Part shown: in pieces, positions 1 to 9,101 of the stretch
Position numbering within the stretch: position 1 is the stretch's first letter
How the letters are laid out: each line of letters begins with the position of its first letter
DNA from: Pedobacter steynii
Lineage (GTDB): Bacteria > Bacteroidota > Bacteroidia > Sphingobacteriales > Sphingobacteriaceae
Direction of reading: 5' to 3'
DNA: 64,000 nucleotides
NCBI RefSeq assembly: GCF_001721645.1
Contig: NZ_CP017141.1
Coordinates: 4,278,001-4,342,000 of the forward strand
Translations under genes and position numbers: made by a program
The notes under the pieces: generated by a model
Database searches by the model: none
What the model was told of the DNA's origin: nothing
The model's input: the letters and a program-made list of their open reading frames with translations, nothing else

Positions 1-808
1 GAATTGGTTTAATGGTTTTCGGGTGAATTACCGTTGCACCATAATAGGCCAGTTCTATCGCGTCATGGTAAGAAAGCTGTGGAATCCGTTCGGTTTCATC
101 AAACCATTTGGGATCTGCATTTAATACGCCAGGAACATCTTTCCAGATGGTCAGCGACTCCGCATTCAGGCAGGAAGCAAAGATAGCTGCAGAATAATCT
201 GAACCTTCACGGCCCAAAGTAGTAGTGAAGTTTTCACTCGTACCTCCTATAAATCCCTGGGTAACGCCAATGTGATGCTCCAGAACCGGAGAGAGATTTT
301 GTAAAATCTCTTCTTCAGTCTTTTCCCAGTTTACATTGCCTTCCTGGTAATTGTTGTCGGTCTGAATAAAATTTCTTGCATCCAGCCATTTCGCATTGGC
401 ACCAGCAAGGTTTAAATAAGCGGCTATGATCTTGGTAGAAACGATCTCGCCTATAGAAACAATCTGGTCATAGATATAGTCAGGGGCATCAGTAGCCTCT
501 TCCTCGATCAGCCAGTCGATTTCCACAAAGCTATTGGCAACGTCATTGAAGACGGGATGCTGATGATCCGGAAACAGTTTTTCCAGAATCTCAAAATGAT
601 AAGCTTTGACTTCCTCAAAAATCTGATGAACTTCTTCTTCTCCACGTAAATAGGCATGGGTGAGGGCTTCCAGTTTATTGGTCATTTTTCCCATCGCGGA
701 AACCACGATCAGGAGTTTTTCTTTGGGATAGCGTTTAACAATTTGCGCAAGATTGATCACGCCCTCTGCATCTTTCACAGAAGCGCCTCCAAATTTGAAT
801 ACGAGCAT
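1..808 (-). CDS. lysC: aspartate kinase, N-terminal part (cut by window edge)
   Basis: Catalyses phosphorylation of aspartate, the first step toward lysine, threonine and methionine. About 269 N-terminal residues are visible. They begin with MLVFKFGGASVKD, where KFGGASV is the nucleotide-binding signature of aspartokinases, and contain GREGSDYSAA near residue 220, the second kinase signature. The regulatory ACT region lies outside the window, so it cannot be seen whether the enzyme is monofunctional or fused to homoserine dehydrogenase. The start ATG lies 2 bp after the stop of the upstream lipoprotein gene, so the two are probably cotranscribed. Confidence 0.93.
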   Translation of the reverse strand, partial: MLVFKFGGASVKDAEGVINLAQIVKRYPKEKLLIVVSAMGKMTNKLEALTHAYLRGEEEVHQIFEEVKAYHFEILEKLFPDHQHPVFNDVANSFVEIDWLIEEEATDAPDYIYDQIVSIGEIVSTKIIAAYLNLAGANAKWLDARNFIQTDNNYQEGNVNWEKTEEEILQNLSPVLEHHIGVTQGFIGGTSENFTTTLGREGSDYSAAIFASCLNAESLTIWKDVPGVLNADPKWFDETERIPQLSYHDAIELAYYGATVIHPKTIKPI

Positions 809-810
809 AG

Positions 811-1617
811 TTATGGTGTCGGACTGAGTAAAGTATTAGGTTTAGCAACGGCTTTTAGTTCACTGAAGGGAATAACCAGTTCAGTGCTTCCATAAGCATA
901 AGCTTTAATTTCGTAAGGATTGTAAAGGAATTTTAAACCTTCTTTGGTAATGGTAAAGTTGCGGTTTAAGCTAAAAGTATCTTTTTCGAAGAAATAGTTG
1001 TCTTTCAGACTGGCTGTGGGACTTAATTTCTCATTTTTTCTAAATATTTTTTCTCCGATAGCGGTCAGCTCAGGAAGGCTTCCTTCTTTTATCAGTGATT
1101 CCAGTGTAATTTCATTTAGCGTTTTTGGATCCAGGTTCCAATATACCATGGCGCTGTTCGGATGAGCGCCACCCGCATAATTTACGTTGCTGTGCTCCAG
1201 GCAAAGGTAATCCGGCCGACTAACAAGCACTTTGGTCTGATCGTCAAGGAACCAGGCTCCCGACTGTGCCATTTCCGGATCCTTGTTAATGCTGTCAAAT
1301 CCCTCAATAAAAGAAGCAGCAAGTTCTTGATAAGTTTTGTTTGTGCTTGTATCGGTTTGTTCGGCAGCCTTTATAGTCTTTTTCTCAATCAGCTGATTTA
1401 ACTTTTGGTCTGTAAATACCGGATAGACAATTTTCGCATAGGCGGTGTCGGCATTGCCTTTTTCAGCAGTTTTAACTTGCTTGCTGAATACCTGAAGGCT
1501 GTCGTATTTGAAGGTTAAGTCACTGTTTTCAGTGCTGTCTGCCTGACCAGCCGTTTTCTTTTCACTCTGACAAGCGATAATGCTTAAAGAAATCAATAAT
1601 ATACCTAGTCTTTTCAT
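811..1617 (-). CDS. lipoprotein with RsiV-like DUF3298 domain
   Basis: A 268-residue protein with a type II signal peptide (hydrophobic residues 4-15, lipid-accepting Cys16 in LSIIAC), so it is expected to be anchored in an envelope membrane. The body resembles the DUF4163/DUF3298 family of RsiV and PdaC: the segment NYAGGAHPNSAMVYWNLD near residues 145-162 is the characteristic G-G-A-H-P stretch of DUF3298. Its role in Bacteroidota is unknown; the family binds lysozyme or peptidoglycan in Firmicutes. It lies between the GNAT gene (69 bp upstream) and aspartate kinase (2 bp downstream) on the same strand. Confidence 0.75.
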   Translation of the reverse strand: MKRLGILLISLSIIACQSEKKTAGQADSTENSDLTFKYDSLQVFSKQVKTAEKGNADTAYAKIVYPVFTDQKLNQLIEKKTIKAAEQTDTSTNKTYQELAASFIEGFDSINKDPEMAQSGAWFLDDQTKVLVSRPDYLCLEHSNVNYAGGAHPNSAMVYWNLDPKTLNEITLESLIKEGSLPELTAIGEKIFRKNEKLSPTASLKDNYFFEKDTFSLNRNFTITKEGLKFLYNPYEIKAYAYGSTELVIPFSELKAVAKPNTLLSPTP

Positions 1618-1686
1618 CTGATGTTTTTATATTAGTTTAGTCCTTTTACCTGCAAAGGTCATGCCCTTCAGCGCGACAAAACCGAA

Positions 1687-2154
1687 TTATTTTGAGATCT
1701 GTTCTTTCGAAAAGGAAGCATTTAACCAACCGGTTTCAATCTGAGCAGCATATTTATTGTAAAAATTAATAGCTGGTTCATTCCAGTCCAGTACCTGCCA
1801 GGTCATTCCGTTGTAGTTCTTTTCCTGTGCCTCTCTCATCACGGTTTCAAAAAGAATTTTGCCTACCCCTTTACCTCTGTATTGTTCGGTAACCAGGAAA
1901 TCTTCCAGGTATAAACGACAACCTTTCCAGGTAGAATATCGGGTATAGTAAAGGGCAAAACCAATGATCTGTTGTTCATCTTCTGCCACAAAAGCTTTCC
2001 ATACCGGTGCGGCTCCAAATCCGGCATCAATAAATTCGGCAAGGGTAACGGTTACTTCTTCCGGTGCTTTTTCATAAAGGGCAAGTTCATTGATCAGTTC
2101 TAAAAGTCTGGCACAATCTTCTTGCTTTGCAACTCTGATGGTGATGTTATTCAT
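1687..2154 (-). CDS. GNAT-family N-acetyltransferase (diamine acetyltransferase-like)
   Basis: A 155-residue single-domain GNAT enzyme. The acetyl-CoA pyrophosphate-binding motif is QYRGKGVG at residues 91-98. The segment YLEDFLVTEQYRG and the C-terminal VLDWNEPAINFYNKYAA are typical of the spermidine/spermine or thialysine acetyltransferase (SSAT) branch, so an amine substrate is likely but not proven. The start codon overlaps the stop of the upstream YggS-family gene by one base, which suggests translational coupling. Confidence 0.85.
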   Translation of the reverse strand: MNNITIRVAKQEDCARLLELINELALYEKAPEEVTVTLAEFIDAGFGAAPVWKAFVAEDEQQIIGFALYYTRYSTWKGCRLYLEDFLVTEQYRGKGVGKILFETVMREAQEKNYNGMTWQVLDWNEPAINFYNKYAAQIETGWLNASFSKEQISK

Positions 2155-2846
2155 TAGGCTTCTTCTTTCCAGTGTTTAATTTTTCTTTTACCAAATATAC
2201 TGCTGCCCACGCGAACCATGGTGCTCCCTGCTTCGATGGCCAGTTTATAATCTCCTGACATGCCCATGGAAATCTCTTTAAAGCTCTCTTCTTTTCTGAA
2301 AAAGCTAACCTTGATGCCGTCAAAAAGAACTTTCAGTTCTGTGAATTCATCCAGGGTTTGTTTTTCCTGAGCATTATTGCTGGCAATGCCCATCAAACCG
2401 ACAATCCTGACATTTTTCAGCTGGGCGAATTCTTCGGAGCGCAGCAGTTCGATTACTTCATCAAAGCCAAGGCCAAATTTGGTGTCTTCATCTGCAATAT
2501 AGATCTGAAGCAGGCAATCGATTACTCTTTTATTTTTTGCGGCCTGTTTATCAATTTCCAGTAACAACTTTAAACTGTCAACAGATTGAATCAGGCTGAT
2601 GAAAGGGGCAATATATTTTACTTTATTGGTCTGTAAATGACCGATCAGGTGCCATTCAATATCTTGTGGAAGTTGTGCCTGTTTGTCTACCAGCTCCTGC
2701 ACAATGTTCTCTCCAAATACCCTTTGTCCGGCTTCATAAGCTTCCTGCACTGCTGCCGGTTCCTGGTATTTGGAAACAGCGATTAATTTCACCGCAATCT
2801 CATCCAATTCGTTTTTATATTTTAATAAGTTATCTGCTATACTCAT
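2154..2846 (-). CDS. YggS/PLPBP-family pyridoxal phosphate homeostasis protein
   Basis: A 230-residue protein of the YggS/PROSC family, cytosolic PLP-binding proteins with an alanine-racemase-like barrel that help control vitamin B6 and amino acid pools. The PLP lysine is Lys26 in LIAVSKYQ. The family motif HLIGHLQTNK is near residue 66, and GMSGDYKLAIEAGSTMVRVG near residue 195 forms the phosphate-binding end. Length and motifs are normal. It is the first gene of a minus-strand run with the GNAT, lipoprotein and aspartate kinase genes. Confidence 0.92.
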   Translation of the reverse strand: MSIADNLLKYKNELDEIAVKLIAVSKYQEPAAVQEAYEAGQRVFGENIVQELVDKQAQLPQDIEWHLIGHLQTNKVKYIAPFISLIQSVDSLKLLLEIDKQAAKNKRVIDCLLQIYIADEDTKFGLGFDEVIELLRSEEFAQLKNVRIVGLMGIASNNAQEKQTLDEFTELKVLFDGIKVSFFRKEESFKEISMGMSGDYKLAIEAGSTMVRVGSSIFGKRKIKHWKEEA

Positions 2847-2917
2847 TTATCAGTATTTTTGGTAAAATTAATAACCTTAGCGAACTTTGTCTAAGAAATA
2901 ATGATGTTTTAAGCATA

Positions 2918-3421
2918 ATGAGAAACTTTCTATATATAGTCTTCCTTTTTTTACTGATTTCAGGCTGTAAACCCGGTATTCCTAAAGACATCATCCAACC
3001 GGATCAGATCTCGTCGATTCTGACCGATATTCATATTGTTGATGGTTACGTGTCTACGATGCCTAGTGCCGACTCGGCGAGGAAGGTTGCTGCGTCTTTT
3101 TATAAAGGTATCTATAAAAAGTATGGCATTGATTCCGCTATGTACGCAAAGAGTATGAATTATTACAACAGGGACCCCAGGATACTGGATGGGATTTATA
3201 CCAGAGTAGTGGATGACCTGAGCAGACAAAAATCGGTTTTGCTGAAGTCTGATTCCCTGATAAATGCGAAAAATCAAAAAGAGTTATCTCTAAAAAGGAC
3301 TGCTGATTCATTGTTGAAGGCAGATCCTGAATACAAAATCCGTTTTCTTCTGAAGGATACCACGAAGAAGATTATTGATTTTATTCAACCAAAGATGGTT
3401 TATAAAGAACCCAAATTATAA
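2918..3421 (+). CDS. DUF4296 lipoprotein
   Basis: A 167-residue Bacteroidota-specific lipoprotein. I start it at the ATG at 2918 because that gives a clean lipoprotein signal (MRNFLYIVFLFLLISGC, Cys17); the frame is open further upstream, but that stretch overlaps the divergent YggS gene. The segment IIQPDQISSILTDIHIVDGYV followed by a Y-x-S-M-x-Y-Y-x-x-x-P pattern is characteristic of DUF4296. Function is unknown. It ends 8 bp before mutS2, so cotranscription is likely. Confidence 0.82.
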   Translation: MRNFLYIVFLFLLISGCKPGIPKDIIQPDQISSILTDIHIVDGYVSTMPSADSARKVAASFYKGIYKKYGIDSAMYAKSMNYYNRDPRILDGIYTRVVDDLSRQKSVLLKSDSLINAKNQKELSLKRTADSLLKADPEYKIRFLLKDTTKKIIDFIQPKMVYKEPKL

Positions 3422-3429
3422 ATATAAGT

Positions 3430-5802
3430 ATGTTATATCCGGAGAATTGTTTAGAGCGTTTGGGTTTTAGTGAGGTCCGACAACTGATCCATAAGCACTG
3501 TCTGAGCCCGATGGGCCAGCAGATGGTCGATAAAATGCAGGTCATGACGAAGTATGACCAGATCAATAAGTTTTTACGTCAAACGAATGAATTTAAAAGC
3601 ATCCTGGAAAACCAGGAGCCCCTACAGATCAGTACCTTTTTTGATATTAAAAGTCTTGCAGATAAAATCAAAGTAGAAGGAACTTATCTCGTAGAAGAAG
3701 AGTTACACCAAATATATGCCTCCTTGCAAACCGTATTTTCGGTATTGAGGTTTTTTGAAGAAAGAAAAGAAGTTTATCCCAACCTGGAAGCCTTATTGGA
3801 ACACCTTCCGGTAGAAAAAAATATCCTGAAAAGAATTGAGACTGTCCTTGATCCTAAAGGAAAAATCAAACCAAATGCTTCGCCGGCATTGCAAATGATT
3901 ATTGGCGACATTTCCAAGGCGGAACAGGATGTCCGTAAGCGGATGGACTCAATTTATAAGCAGGCCGTAGGAAACAACTGGGTGGCAGACGGAAGTCTGA
4001 CGATACGTGATGGAAGGATGTGTATCCCGATCCTGGCAGAAAATAAAAGAAAACTGAAAGGGTTTATTCATGACGAGTCTGCGAGTGGACAGACGGTATA
4101 TATGGAGCCGGAAGAGGTCTTTACTTTAAATAATAAGCTGAGAGATCTGGAGTTTGATAAACGCAGGGAGATCATCAGGATCCTGATTGCGCTGACTACT
4201 GATCTGAGGCCTTATACGCCATTATTGTTGTCATACCACGGATTCCTGACCAAACTGGATTTTGTTCGTGCCAAGGCTTTGTTTGCCATAGAAGTGGAAG
4301 CAGACATGCCGGTGCTGATCAAGGAGGCGAAGACAAAACTGATTAATGCCCGTCATCCTTTGCTCTATCTTTCCTTTAAAGCAGATAAAAAAACGGTTGT
4401 TCCTTTGAATATGCACATCACTTCCGACTTGAGAATCATACTGGTTTCAGGGCCAAATGCGGGTGGAAAGTCGGTTTGTATGAAAACCGTAGGGCTGTTG
4501 CAGCTGATGGTACAATCAGGTTTACTCATTCCAGTTCATGAATCAAGTGAGGTAGGGATTTTTGAAAATATCTTTGCTGATATCGGGGATGATCAATCCA
4601 TAGAAAGTGATTTGAGTACTTATAGTGCCCATTTAACAAAAATGCGCTATTTCGTGGAACATGCTTCTCCGAAAACACTGGTGCTGATCGATGAGTTTGG
4701 GACAGGTACCGATCCTCAGTTTGGAGGACCTATGGCGGAAGCTGTGCTGGAAGTACTGAACAATAAGAAAGTAAGGGGAGTGATCACTACCCACTATTCT
4801 AACCTGAAGCTTTTTGCCGGGAATACCCCTGGATTAGAGAATGCCTCTATGCTGTTTGATAACGACAGAATGAAGCCGCTTTACGTCCTGGAGATTGGTA
4901 AACCCGGAAGTTCTTATGCTTTTGAAATTGCGCAGAACATCGGATTGCAAAAGGAAGTGCTGGAACTTGCAAGGATAAAAACAGGTACTAACCAGAACAG
5001 GATTGATAGCCTGCTGGTGGATCTGGAAAGGGAAAAGAAGCAGATTTATGATACGAAACTGCACCTGTCCAATCAGCAGAATAAAGTGAAAAACCTGGTC
5101 GCTGAAAATGAGAAGCTGAAGTTGTTTTTAGATGAGAACAAAAAAGTACTCATTAAGGAGGCAAAACTGGAAGCTCAGGCGATCATTAAGAACGCGAATA
5201 AACTGGTTGAGAATACCATTGCAGAGATCAAAGAAAATCAGGCAGATAAAACCGTTACTAAACAGCTTAGACAAAATCTGCAAAAAGTAATGGTTCAAAA
5301 CCAGGTAAAAGAAGAAAAGAAACCGGAAGTTGCGGTACCATTAAATACGCCTATTGAAGTTGGAGATTGGGTACAGCTGAACAACAGCGAAACGACAGGG
5401 CAGGTGTTGGAAATCAACAGGGATAACCTGGTGGTTGCATTGGGTGATTTACGTTCTGTATTAAAGAAAAACAGGGTGTATAAGATCAGCAATAAACAGG
5501 CAAAAAAGGCCATACAAAACAATTCTTATACTGGTAGTATTTCTGAGGCAATAGGTAATTTTACTGCAGAACTGGACCTGAGGGGGATGCGTGGTGATAA
5601 TGCACTCCATGAAGTGGAAAAATATCTGGACAAGTCCATCATGCTTGGCTTCCCATTCATCAAACTGATTCATGGAAAAGGCGACGGAATTTTAAGAAAG
5701 CTGATCCGTGAATACCTGAAAAAATATAGTCAGGTAAACCGGGTAGAGGATGAACATGCCGATAGAGGTGGTGATGGCATCACTTATGTATATTTCAATT
5801 AA
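3430..5802 (+). CDS. mutS2: MutS2 family DNA-binding ATPase with Smr domain
   Basis: A 790-residue protein of normal MutS2 length. An N-terminal MutS-like lever region (to about residue 290) precedes the ATPase, whose Walker A is GPNAGGKS at about 341-348 and Walker B LVLIDEFGTGTDP at about 417-429. A charged coiled coil spans about 515-620, and the Smr domain occupies about 712-790 (LDLRGMR, HGKGDG). MutS2 proteins bind branched DNA or collided ribosomes rather than mismatches; there is no MutS mismatch-recognition domain here. Confidence 0.95.
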   Translation: MLYPENCLERLGFSEVRQLIHKHCLSPMGQQMVDKMQVMTKYDQINKFLRQTNEFKSILENQEPLQISTFFDIKSLADKIKVEGTYLVEEELHQIYASLQTVFSVLRFFEERKEVYPNLEALLEHLPVEKNILKRIETVLDPKGKIKPNASPALQMIIGDISKAEQDVRKRMDSIYKQAVGNNWVADGSLTIRDGRMCIPILAENKRKLKGFIHDESASGQTVYMEPEEVFTLNNKLRDLEFDKRREIIRILIALTTDLRPYTPLLLSYHGFLTKLDFVRAKALFAIEVEADMPVLIKEAKTKLINARHPLLYLSFKADKKTVVPLNMHITSDLRIILVSGPNAGGKSVCMKTVGLLQLMVQSGLLIPVHESSEVGIFENIFADIGDDQSIESDLSTYSAHLTKMRYFVEHASPKTLVLIDEFGTGTDPQFGGPMAEAVLEVLNNKKVRGVITTHYSNLKLFAGNTPGLENASMLFDNDRMKPLYVLEIGKPGSSYAFEIAQNIGLQKEVLELARIKTGTNQNRIDSLLVDLEREKKQIYDTKLHLSNQQNKVKNLVAENEKLKLFLDENKKVLIKEAKLEAQAIIKNANKLVENTIAEIKENQADKTVTKQLRQNLQKVMVQNQVKEEKKPEVAVPLNTPIEVGDWVQLNNSETTGQVLEINRDNLVVALGDLRSVLKKNRVYKISNKQAKKAIQNNSYTGSISEAIGNFTAELDLRGMRGDNALHEVEKYLDKSIMLGFPFIKLIHGKGDGILRKLIREYLKKYSQVNRVEDEHADRGGDGITYVYFN

Positions 5803-5814
5803 GTAAACATATTC

Positions 5815-5848
5815 AGGACATTGCTGTTATATTAAAAAGCAATGTCCT
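5815..5848 (+). promoter_or_regulatory. perfect 11-bp hairpin touching the start codon of the next gene
   Basis: AGGACATTGCT (5815-5825) and AGCAATGTCCT (5838-5848) are perfect inverted repeats around a 12-nt A/T-rich loop. The right arm ends on the base before the ATG at 5849. No T run follows, so it does not look like a standard terminator for mutS2. It would fold over the ribosome landing site of the downstream gene. Confidence 0.55.
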
Positions 5849-6946
5849 ATGAAAACCCTGATCATCAGCGCTTTTGCACTTCTGCTAAGCCTCTCTTCCT
5901 GTAAGAAAAACAAAACTAACGGCACAGGAGATCCGCTTCCTGATGCGGAATTAAAAACCCGGGTGTTGAGTTCCGGCCTGGTACACCCTTGGGAGATGAT
6001 TTATGGCCCTGATCAACAAATCTGGATTACGGAACGACCAGGAAGAATTAGCCGGGTTGATCCGCAAACGGGAAAGGTCACTTTACTACATGCCATCACT
6101 GAAGTCGTTTCTAATGGGGAAGGCGGGCTGTTAGGTATGGCTTTACATCCCAATTTCAGTGCCAGTCCATGGGTTTACGTCGTATATAATTATGAGAGCG
6201 GTGGGGGTTACAGAGAAAAGGTAGTCCGCTTTAATTATGCAAATGGTACACTTAGTTCAGCTTTCACAATCATCGATCAGATTCCGGCGGCTTCTATTCA
6301 CAATGGTTCCAGGTTATTGATCAGTTCAGATCAAAAACTCATGATCAGTACCGGGGATGCCAGTAATTCTGCAAACGCACAAAACAGGAATTCCCTTTCG
6401 GGGAAAATCCTTCGCTTAAACCTGGACGGGAGTATTCCGGCAGACAATCCGATAGCAGGCAGCCCAGTCTGGAGTTTTGGACACAGAAATCCTCAGGGAT
6501 TAATTCAGGTAGGGGATAAGATTTACTCTTCTGAACATGGAGCAAGTAGTAATGATGAGATCAACCTGATTGTAAAAGGCAGAAATTATGGCTGGCCAAA
6601 TGTAGAAGGTTTTTGTAATACGACTGCAGAGCAAAGTTTTTGCAGCACGAATAATGTGGCAGAGCCATTGTTTGCCTGGACGCCTACCATCGCGACTTCG
6701 GCCATTTCTTATTATAATTCTGACTATATCCCCCAATGGAAAAACTCTTTGTTGCTGGTTAGTCTGAAAGCTTCCAGGCTGACCCAGCTTAGCCTGAATC
6801 CTGCGGGAGATAAGATTACAGAAGCGAAAGATTTTCTGATCAATGAATTTGGCCGGCTGAGGGCTATCTGCCAATCGCCTGAGGGGAAGATTTATATCGC
6901 AAGCAGCAATGGCAACAACGATAAAATTATAGAAATAGCCAAATAA
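5849..6946 (+). CDS. PQQ-dependent glucose/sorbosone dehydrogenase-like lipoprotein
   Basis: A 365-residue exported lipoprotein (signal MKTLIISAFALLLSLSSC, Cys18) of the soluble aldose sugar dehydrogenase family, a six-bladed propeller oxidising sugars in the envelope with PQQ. Visible family motifs are HPWEMIYGPDQQIWITERPGRI near the N-terminus, GGLLGMALHPNF, GHRNPQGL and EHGASSNDEINLI-GRNYGWP. The substrate is not predictable. The start is fixed by the lipoprotein signal. An 11-bp hairpin ends directly at its start codon, which suggests translational control. Confidence 0.85.
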   Translation: MKTLIISAFALLLSLSSCKKNKTNGTGDPLPDAELKTRVLSSGLVHPWEMIYGPDQQIWITERPGRISRVDPQTGKVTLLHAITEVVSNGEGGLLGMALHPNFSASPWVYVVYNYESGGGYREKVVRFNYANGTLSSAFTIIDQIPAASIHNGSRLLISSDQKLMISTGDASNSANAQNRNSLSGKILRLNLDGSIPADNPIAGSPVWSFGHRNPQGLIQVGDKIYSSEHGASSNDEINLIVKGRNYGWPNVEGFCNTTAEQSFCSTNNVAEPLFAWTPTIATSAISYYNSDYIPQWKNSLLLVSLKASRLTQLSLNPAGDKITEAKDFLINEFGRLRAICQSPEGKIYIASSNGNNDKIIEIAK

Positions 6947-6994
6947 ATTGTTCGAAAACATTTTATACTATAATTTAGTAGCAAAACCTTATAT

Positions 6995-7696
6995 ATGATC
7001 AATAAAGTAGTTTCGGGTGCTGATGAAGCCATCAGTGACATCGAGAATGGGAATACCTTAATGCTCGGCGGTTTTGGACTGTGCGGTATTCCTGAAAATT
7101 GCATTACCGCTCTGGTAAAAAAAGGCGTCAAAGATTTAACATGTATATCTAACAATGCAGGGGTAGATGATTTCGGAATCGGGCTGATGTTGCAGCAACG
7201 TCAGGTAAAGAAAATGATCTCTTCCTATGTCGGTGAAAATGCGGAGTTTGAACGTCAGTTGCTGAGTGGAGAGTTGGAAGTAGAGCTGATCCCTCAGGGA
7301 ACATTGGCAACAAGGTGTATGGCCTCCGGATATGGAATGCCTGCAATTTTTACTCCGGCAGGAGTAGGTACAGAAGTGGCTGAAGGAAAGGAAGTGAGAA
7401 ACTTTAATGGTAAGGACTACCTGATGGAATATGCTTTTGATGCGGATTTTGCAATTGTTAAAGCCTGGAAAGGGGATACTGCAGGAAACCTGATCTTCAG
7501 GTCGACGAGCAGAAATTTCAATCCGGTAATGGCTATGGCGGGGAAAATTACCATCGCTGAAGTAGAAGAGCTGGTGGAAGCTGGTGAACTCGATCCTGAT
7601 CACATTCATACGCCAGGTGTATTCGTTCACCGTATATTTCAAGGGGCCGGTTATGAGAAAAGAATCGAGCAGCGCACAGTTAGAACAAAAAATTAA
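6995..7696 (+). CDS. scoA: 3-oxoacid CoA-transferase subunit A
   Basis: A 233-residue alpha subunit of a succinyl-CoA:3-oxoacid-type CoA-transferase. This enzyme activates acetoacetate with CoA from succinyl-CoA in ketone-body or branched-chain catabolism. The N-terminal GGFGLCGIPENCI and the middle SNNAGVDDFGIGLML are standard for the family. Its partner subunit follows 17 bp downstream. A thiolase that could use the product acetoacetyl-CoA is encoded about 18 kb away in this window. Confidence 0.93.
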   Translation: MINKVVSGADEAISDIENGNTLMLGGFGLCGIPENCITALVKKGVKDLTCISNNAGVDDFGIGLMLQQRQVKKMISSYVGENAEFERQLLSGELEVELIPQGTLATRCMASGYGMPAIFTPAGVGTEVAEGKEVRNFNGKDYLMEYAFDADFAIVKAWKGDTAGNLIFRSTSRNFNPVMAMAGKITIAEVEELVEAGELDPDHIHTPGVFVHRIFQGAGYEKRIEQRTVRTKN

Positions 7697-7713
7697 TCCT
7701 ATAAATTATTAGT

Positions 7714-8373
7714 ATGTTGGATAAGGACGGAATTGCGAAGCGTATCGCAAAAGAAATCAAAGACGGATTTTATGTGAATTTAGGGATTGGTATTCCCACA
7801 TTGGTAGCCAATTATATTCCTGCAGGAATCAATGTAGTCCTGCAATCTGAAAACGGACTTCTGGGAATGGGACCTTTCCCTTTTGAAGGAGAGGAAGATG
7901 CAGATTTGATCAATGCAGGGAAACAAACGATTACCACCTTGCCAGGGTCTTCTATTTTTGACTCTGCGCTGAGTTTTGGCATGATCAGAAGTCAGAAGAT
8001 AGATCTGACGATTCTGGGTGCTATGGAGGTGTCTGAAAACGGAGATATCGCGAACTGGAAGATTCCAGGGAAAATGGTGAAAGGGATGGGTGGAGCAATG
8101 GATCTGGTGGCTTCTGCAAAGAATATTATCGTTGCGATGCAACATGTAAATAAAGCCGGAGAAAGTAAGCTCCTGCCGAAATGCACCTTGCCGCTTACCG
8201 GAGTGAATTGTATTAAGAAAATTGTGACGGAGCTGGCGGTACTGGATGTACTCCCTGAAGGAGGTTTTAAACTGATTGAAAGGGCACCGGGAGTGAGTGT
8301 GGATTATATCAGACAGGCAACCACAGGAAAACTGTTTGCTGAAGATCATGTTCCGGAAATGGTTTTTAACTAA
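7714..8373 (+). CDS. scoB: 3-oxoacid CoA-transferase subunit B
   Basis: A 219-residue beta subunit that carries the catalytic glutamate, here in the SENGLLGMGP motif near residue 48. The N-terminal DGFYVNLGIGIPTLVANYIP matches the family closely. It forms an operon with the A subunit. A perfect 15-bp terminator hairpin follows 33 bp after the stop, shared with the convergent uridine kinase gene. Confidence 0.93.
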   Translation: MLDKDGIAKRIAKEIKDGFYVNLGIGIPTLVANYIPAGINVVLQSENGLLGMGPFPFEGEEDADLINAGKQTITTLPGSSIFDSALSFGMIRSQKIDLTILGAMEVSENGDIANWKIPGKMVKGMGGAMDLVASAKNIIVAMQHVNKAGESKLLPKCTLPLTGVNCIKKIVTELAVLDVLPEGGFKLIERAPGVSVDYIRQATTGKLFAEDHVPEMVFN

Positions 8374-8406
8374 GATAAAGAAGTCAGGGGAATGCCCCTA
8401 ACCTAA

Positions 8407-8440
8407 ATAAGAAAGGGACGCCATCGCGTCCCTTTCTTAT
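8407..8440. terminator. bidirectional terminator between scoB and udk
   Basis: A perfect 15-bp stem (8407-8421 with 8426-8440) around the 4-nt loop CATC, with A/T-rich flanks. It sits between two convergent genes and probably ends transcription from both sides. Confidence 0.85.
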
Positions 8441-8441
8441 T

Positions 8442-9101
8442 TTATTCCTGTTTGTGTTTACAGTATTTTACTTTTAAATCTACAGAGATTTCATCTGTGA
8501 TTTTAATAATATCATCCGGAGTATCGAAATTGTTAACAATTACTTTATCGCAACTTTCTCTATACGGCAGTAAATATTCATGATATGCCGGAACGACATG
8601 GTTTATCCATTTATAAGTTACATCCTCTTCAGAGTAACCACGTTCCATTCCATCACGTTTGATGCGTCGTGCCAAGGCAACCGCATCTTCAGCCTCTACA
8701 AATATACGGTGATCCAGCATCGCTGCGATCTCCTCAAAATGCAGAATAAAAAGCCCTTCTACAATAATAATAGGAGCTGGGTTAATCTCCAGAATTTTAG
8801 TTACTGCCAAAGGATTATTGAAATTATATTCCTTTTTGTAGATCACTTCACCTTTGACCAGTTTTTTAATATCCAGTAAAAACTGCTCGTGATCAATGGT
8901 AGAAGGTAAGTCGAAATTATAGAGTTTGTTTTCTTCCTGGGTCATTTCTCCCACAGGAATATAATAGTCATCCTGGGATACCAGGGTAACTTCATCATTT
9001 TTAAAATGATGTAAGAAACAATTTAAAAAAAAGGTTTTACCGGAACCACTTCCCCCCGCAATACCAATGATAAATGGTTTATTGTTCATTGTCTTGTCCA
9101 C
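8442..9101 (-). CDS. udk: uridine kinase
   Basis: A 219-residue uridine/cytidine kinase of the pyrimidine salvage pathway. The P-loop GGSGSGKT is at residues 16-23, followed by the base-binding QDDYYIP segment and HRIFVEAEDAVALARRIKRD, all typical of Udk. The first ATG (9101) overlaps the upstream LysM gene by 23 bases; a second ATG four codons later (9089) gives an equally good protein. Coupled translation with the LysM gene is likely. Confidence 0.9.
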   Translation of the reverse strand: MDKTMNNKPFIIGIAGGSGSGKTFFLNCFLHHFKNDEVTLVSQDDYYIPVGEMTQEENKLYNFDLPSTIDHEQFLLDIKKLVKGEVIYKKEYNFNNPLAVTKILEINPAPIIIVEGLFILHFEEIAAMLDHRIFVEAEDAVALARRIKRDGMERGYSEEDVTYKWINHVVPAYHEYLLPYRESCDKVIVNNFDTPDDIIKITDEISVDLKVKYCKHKQE

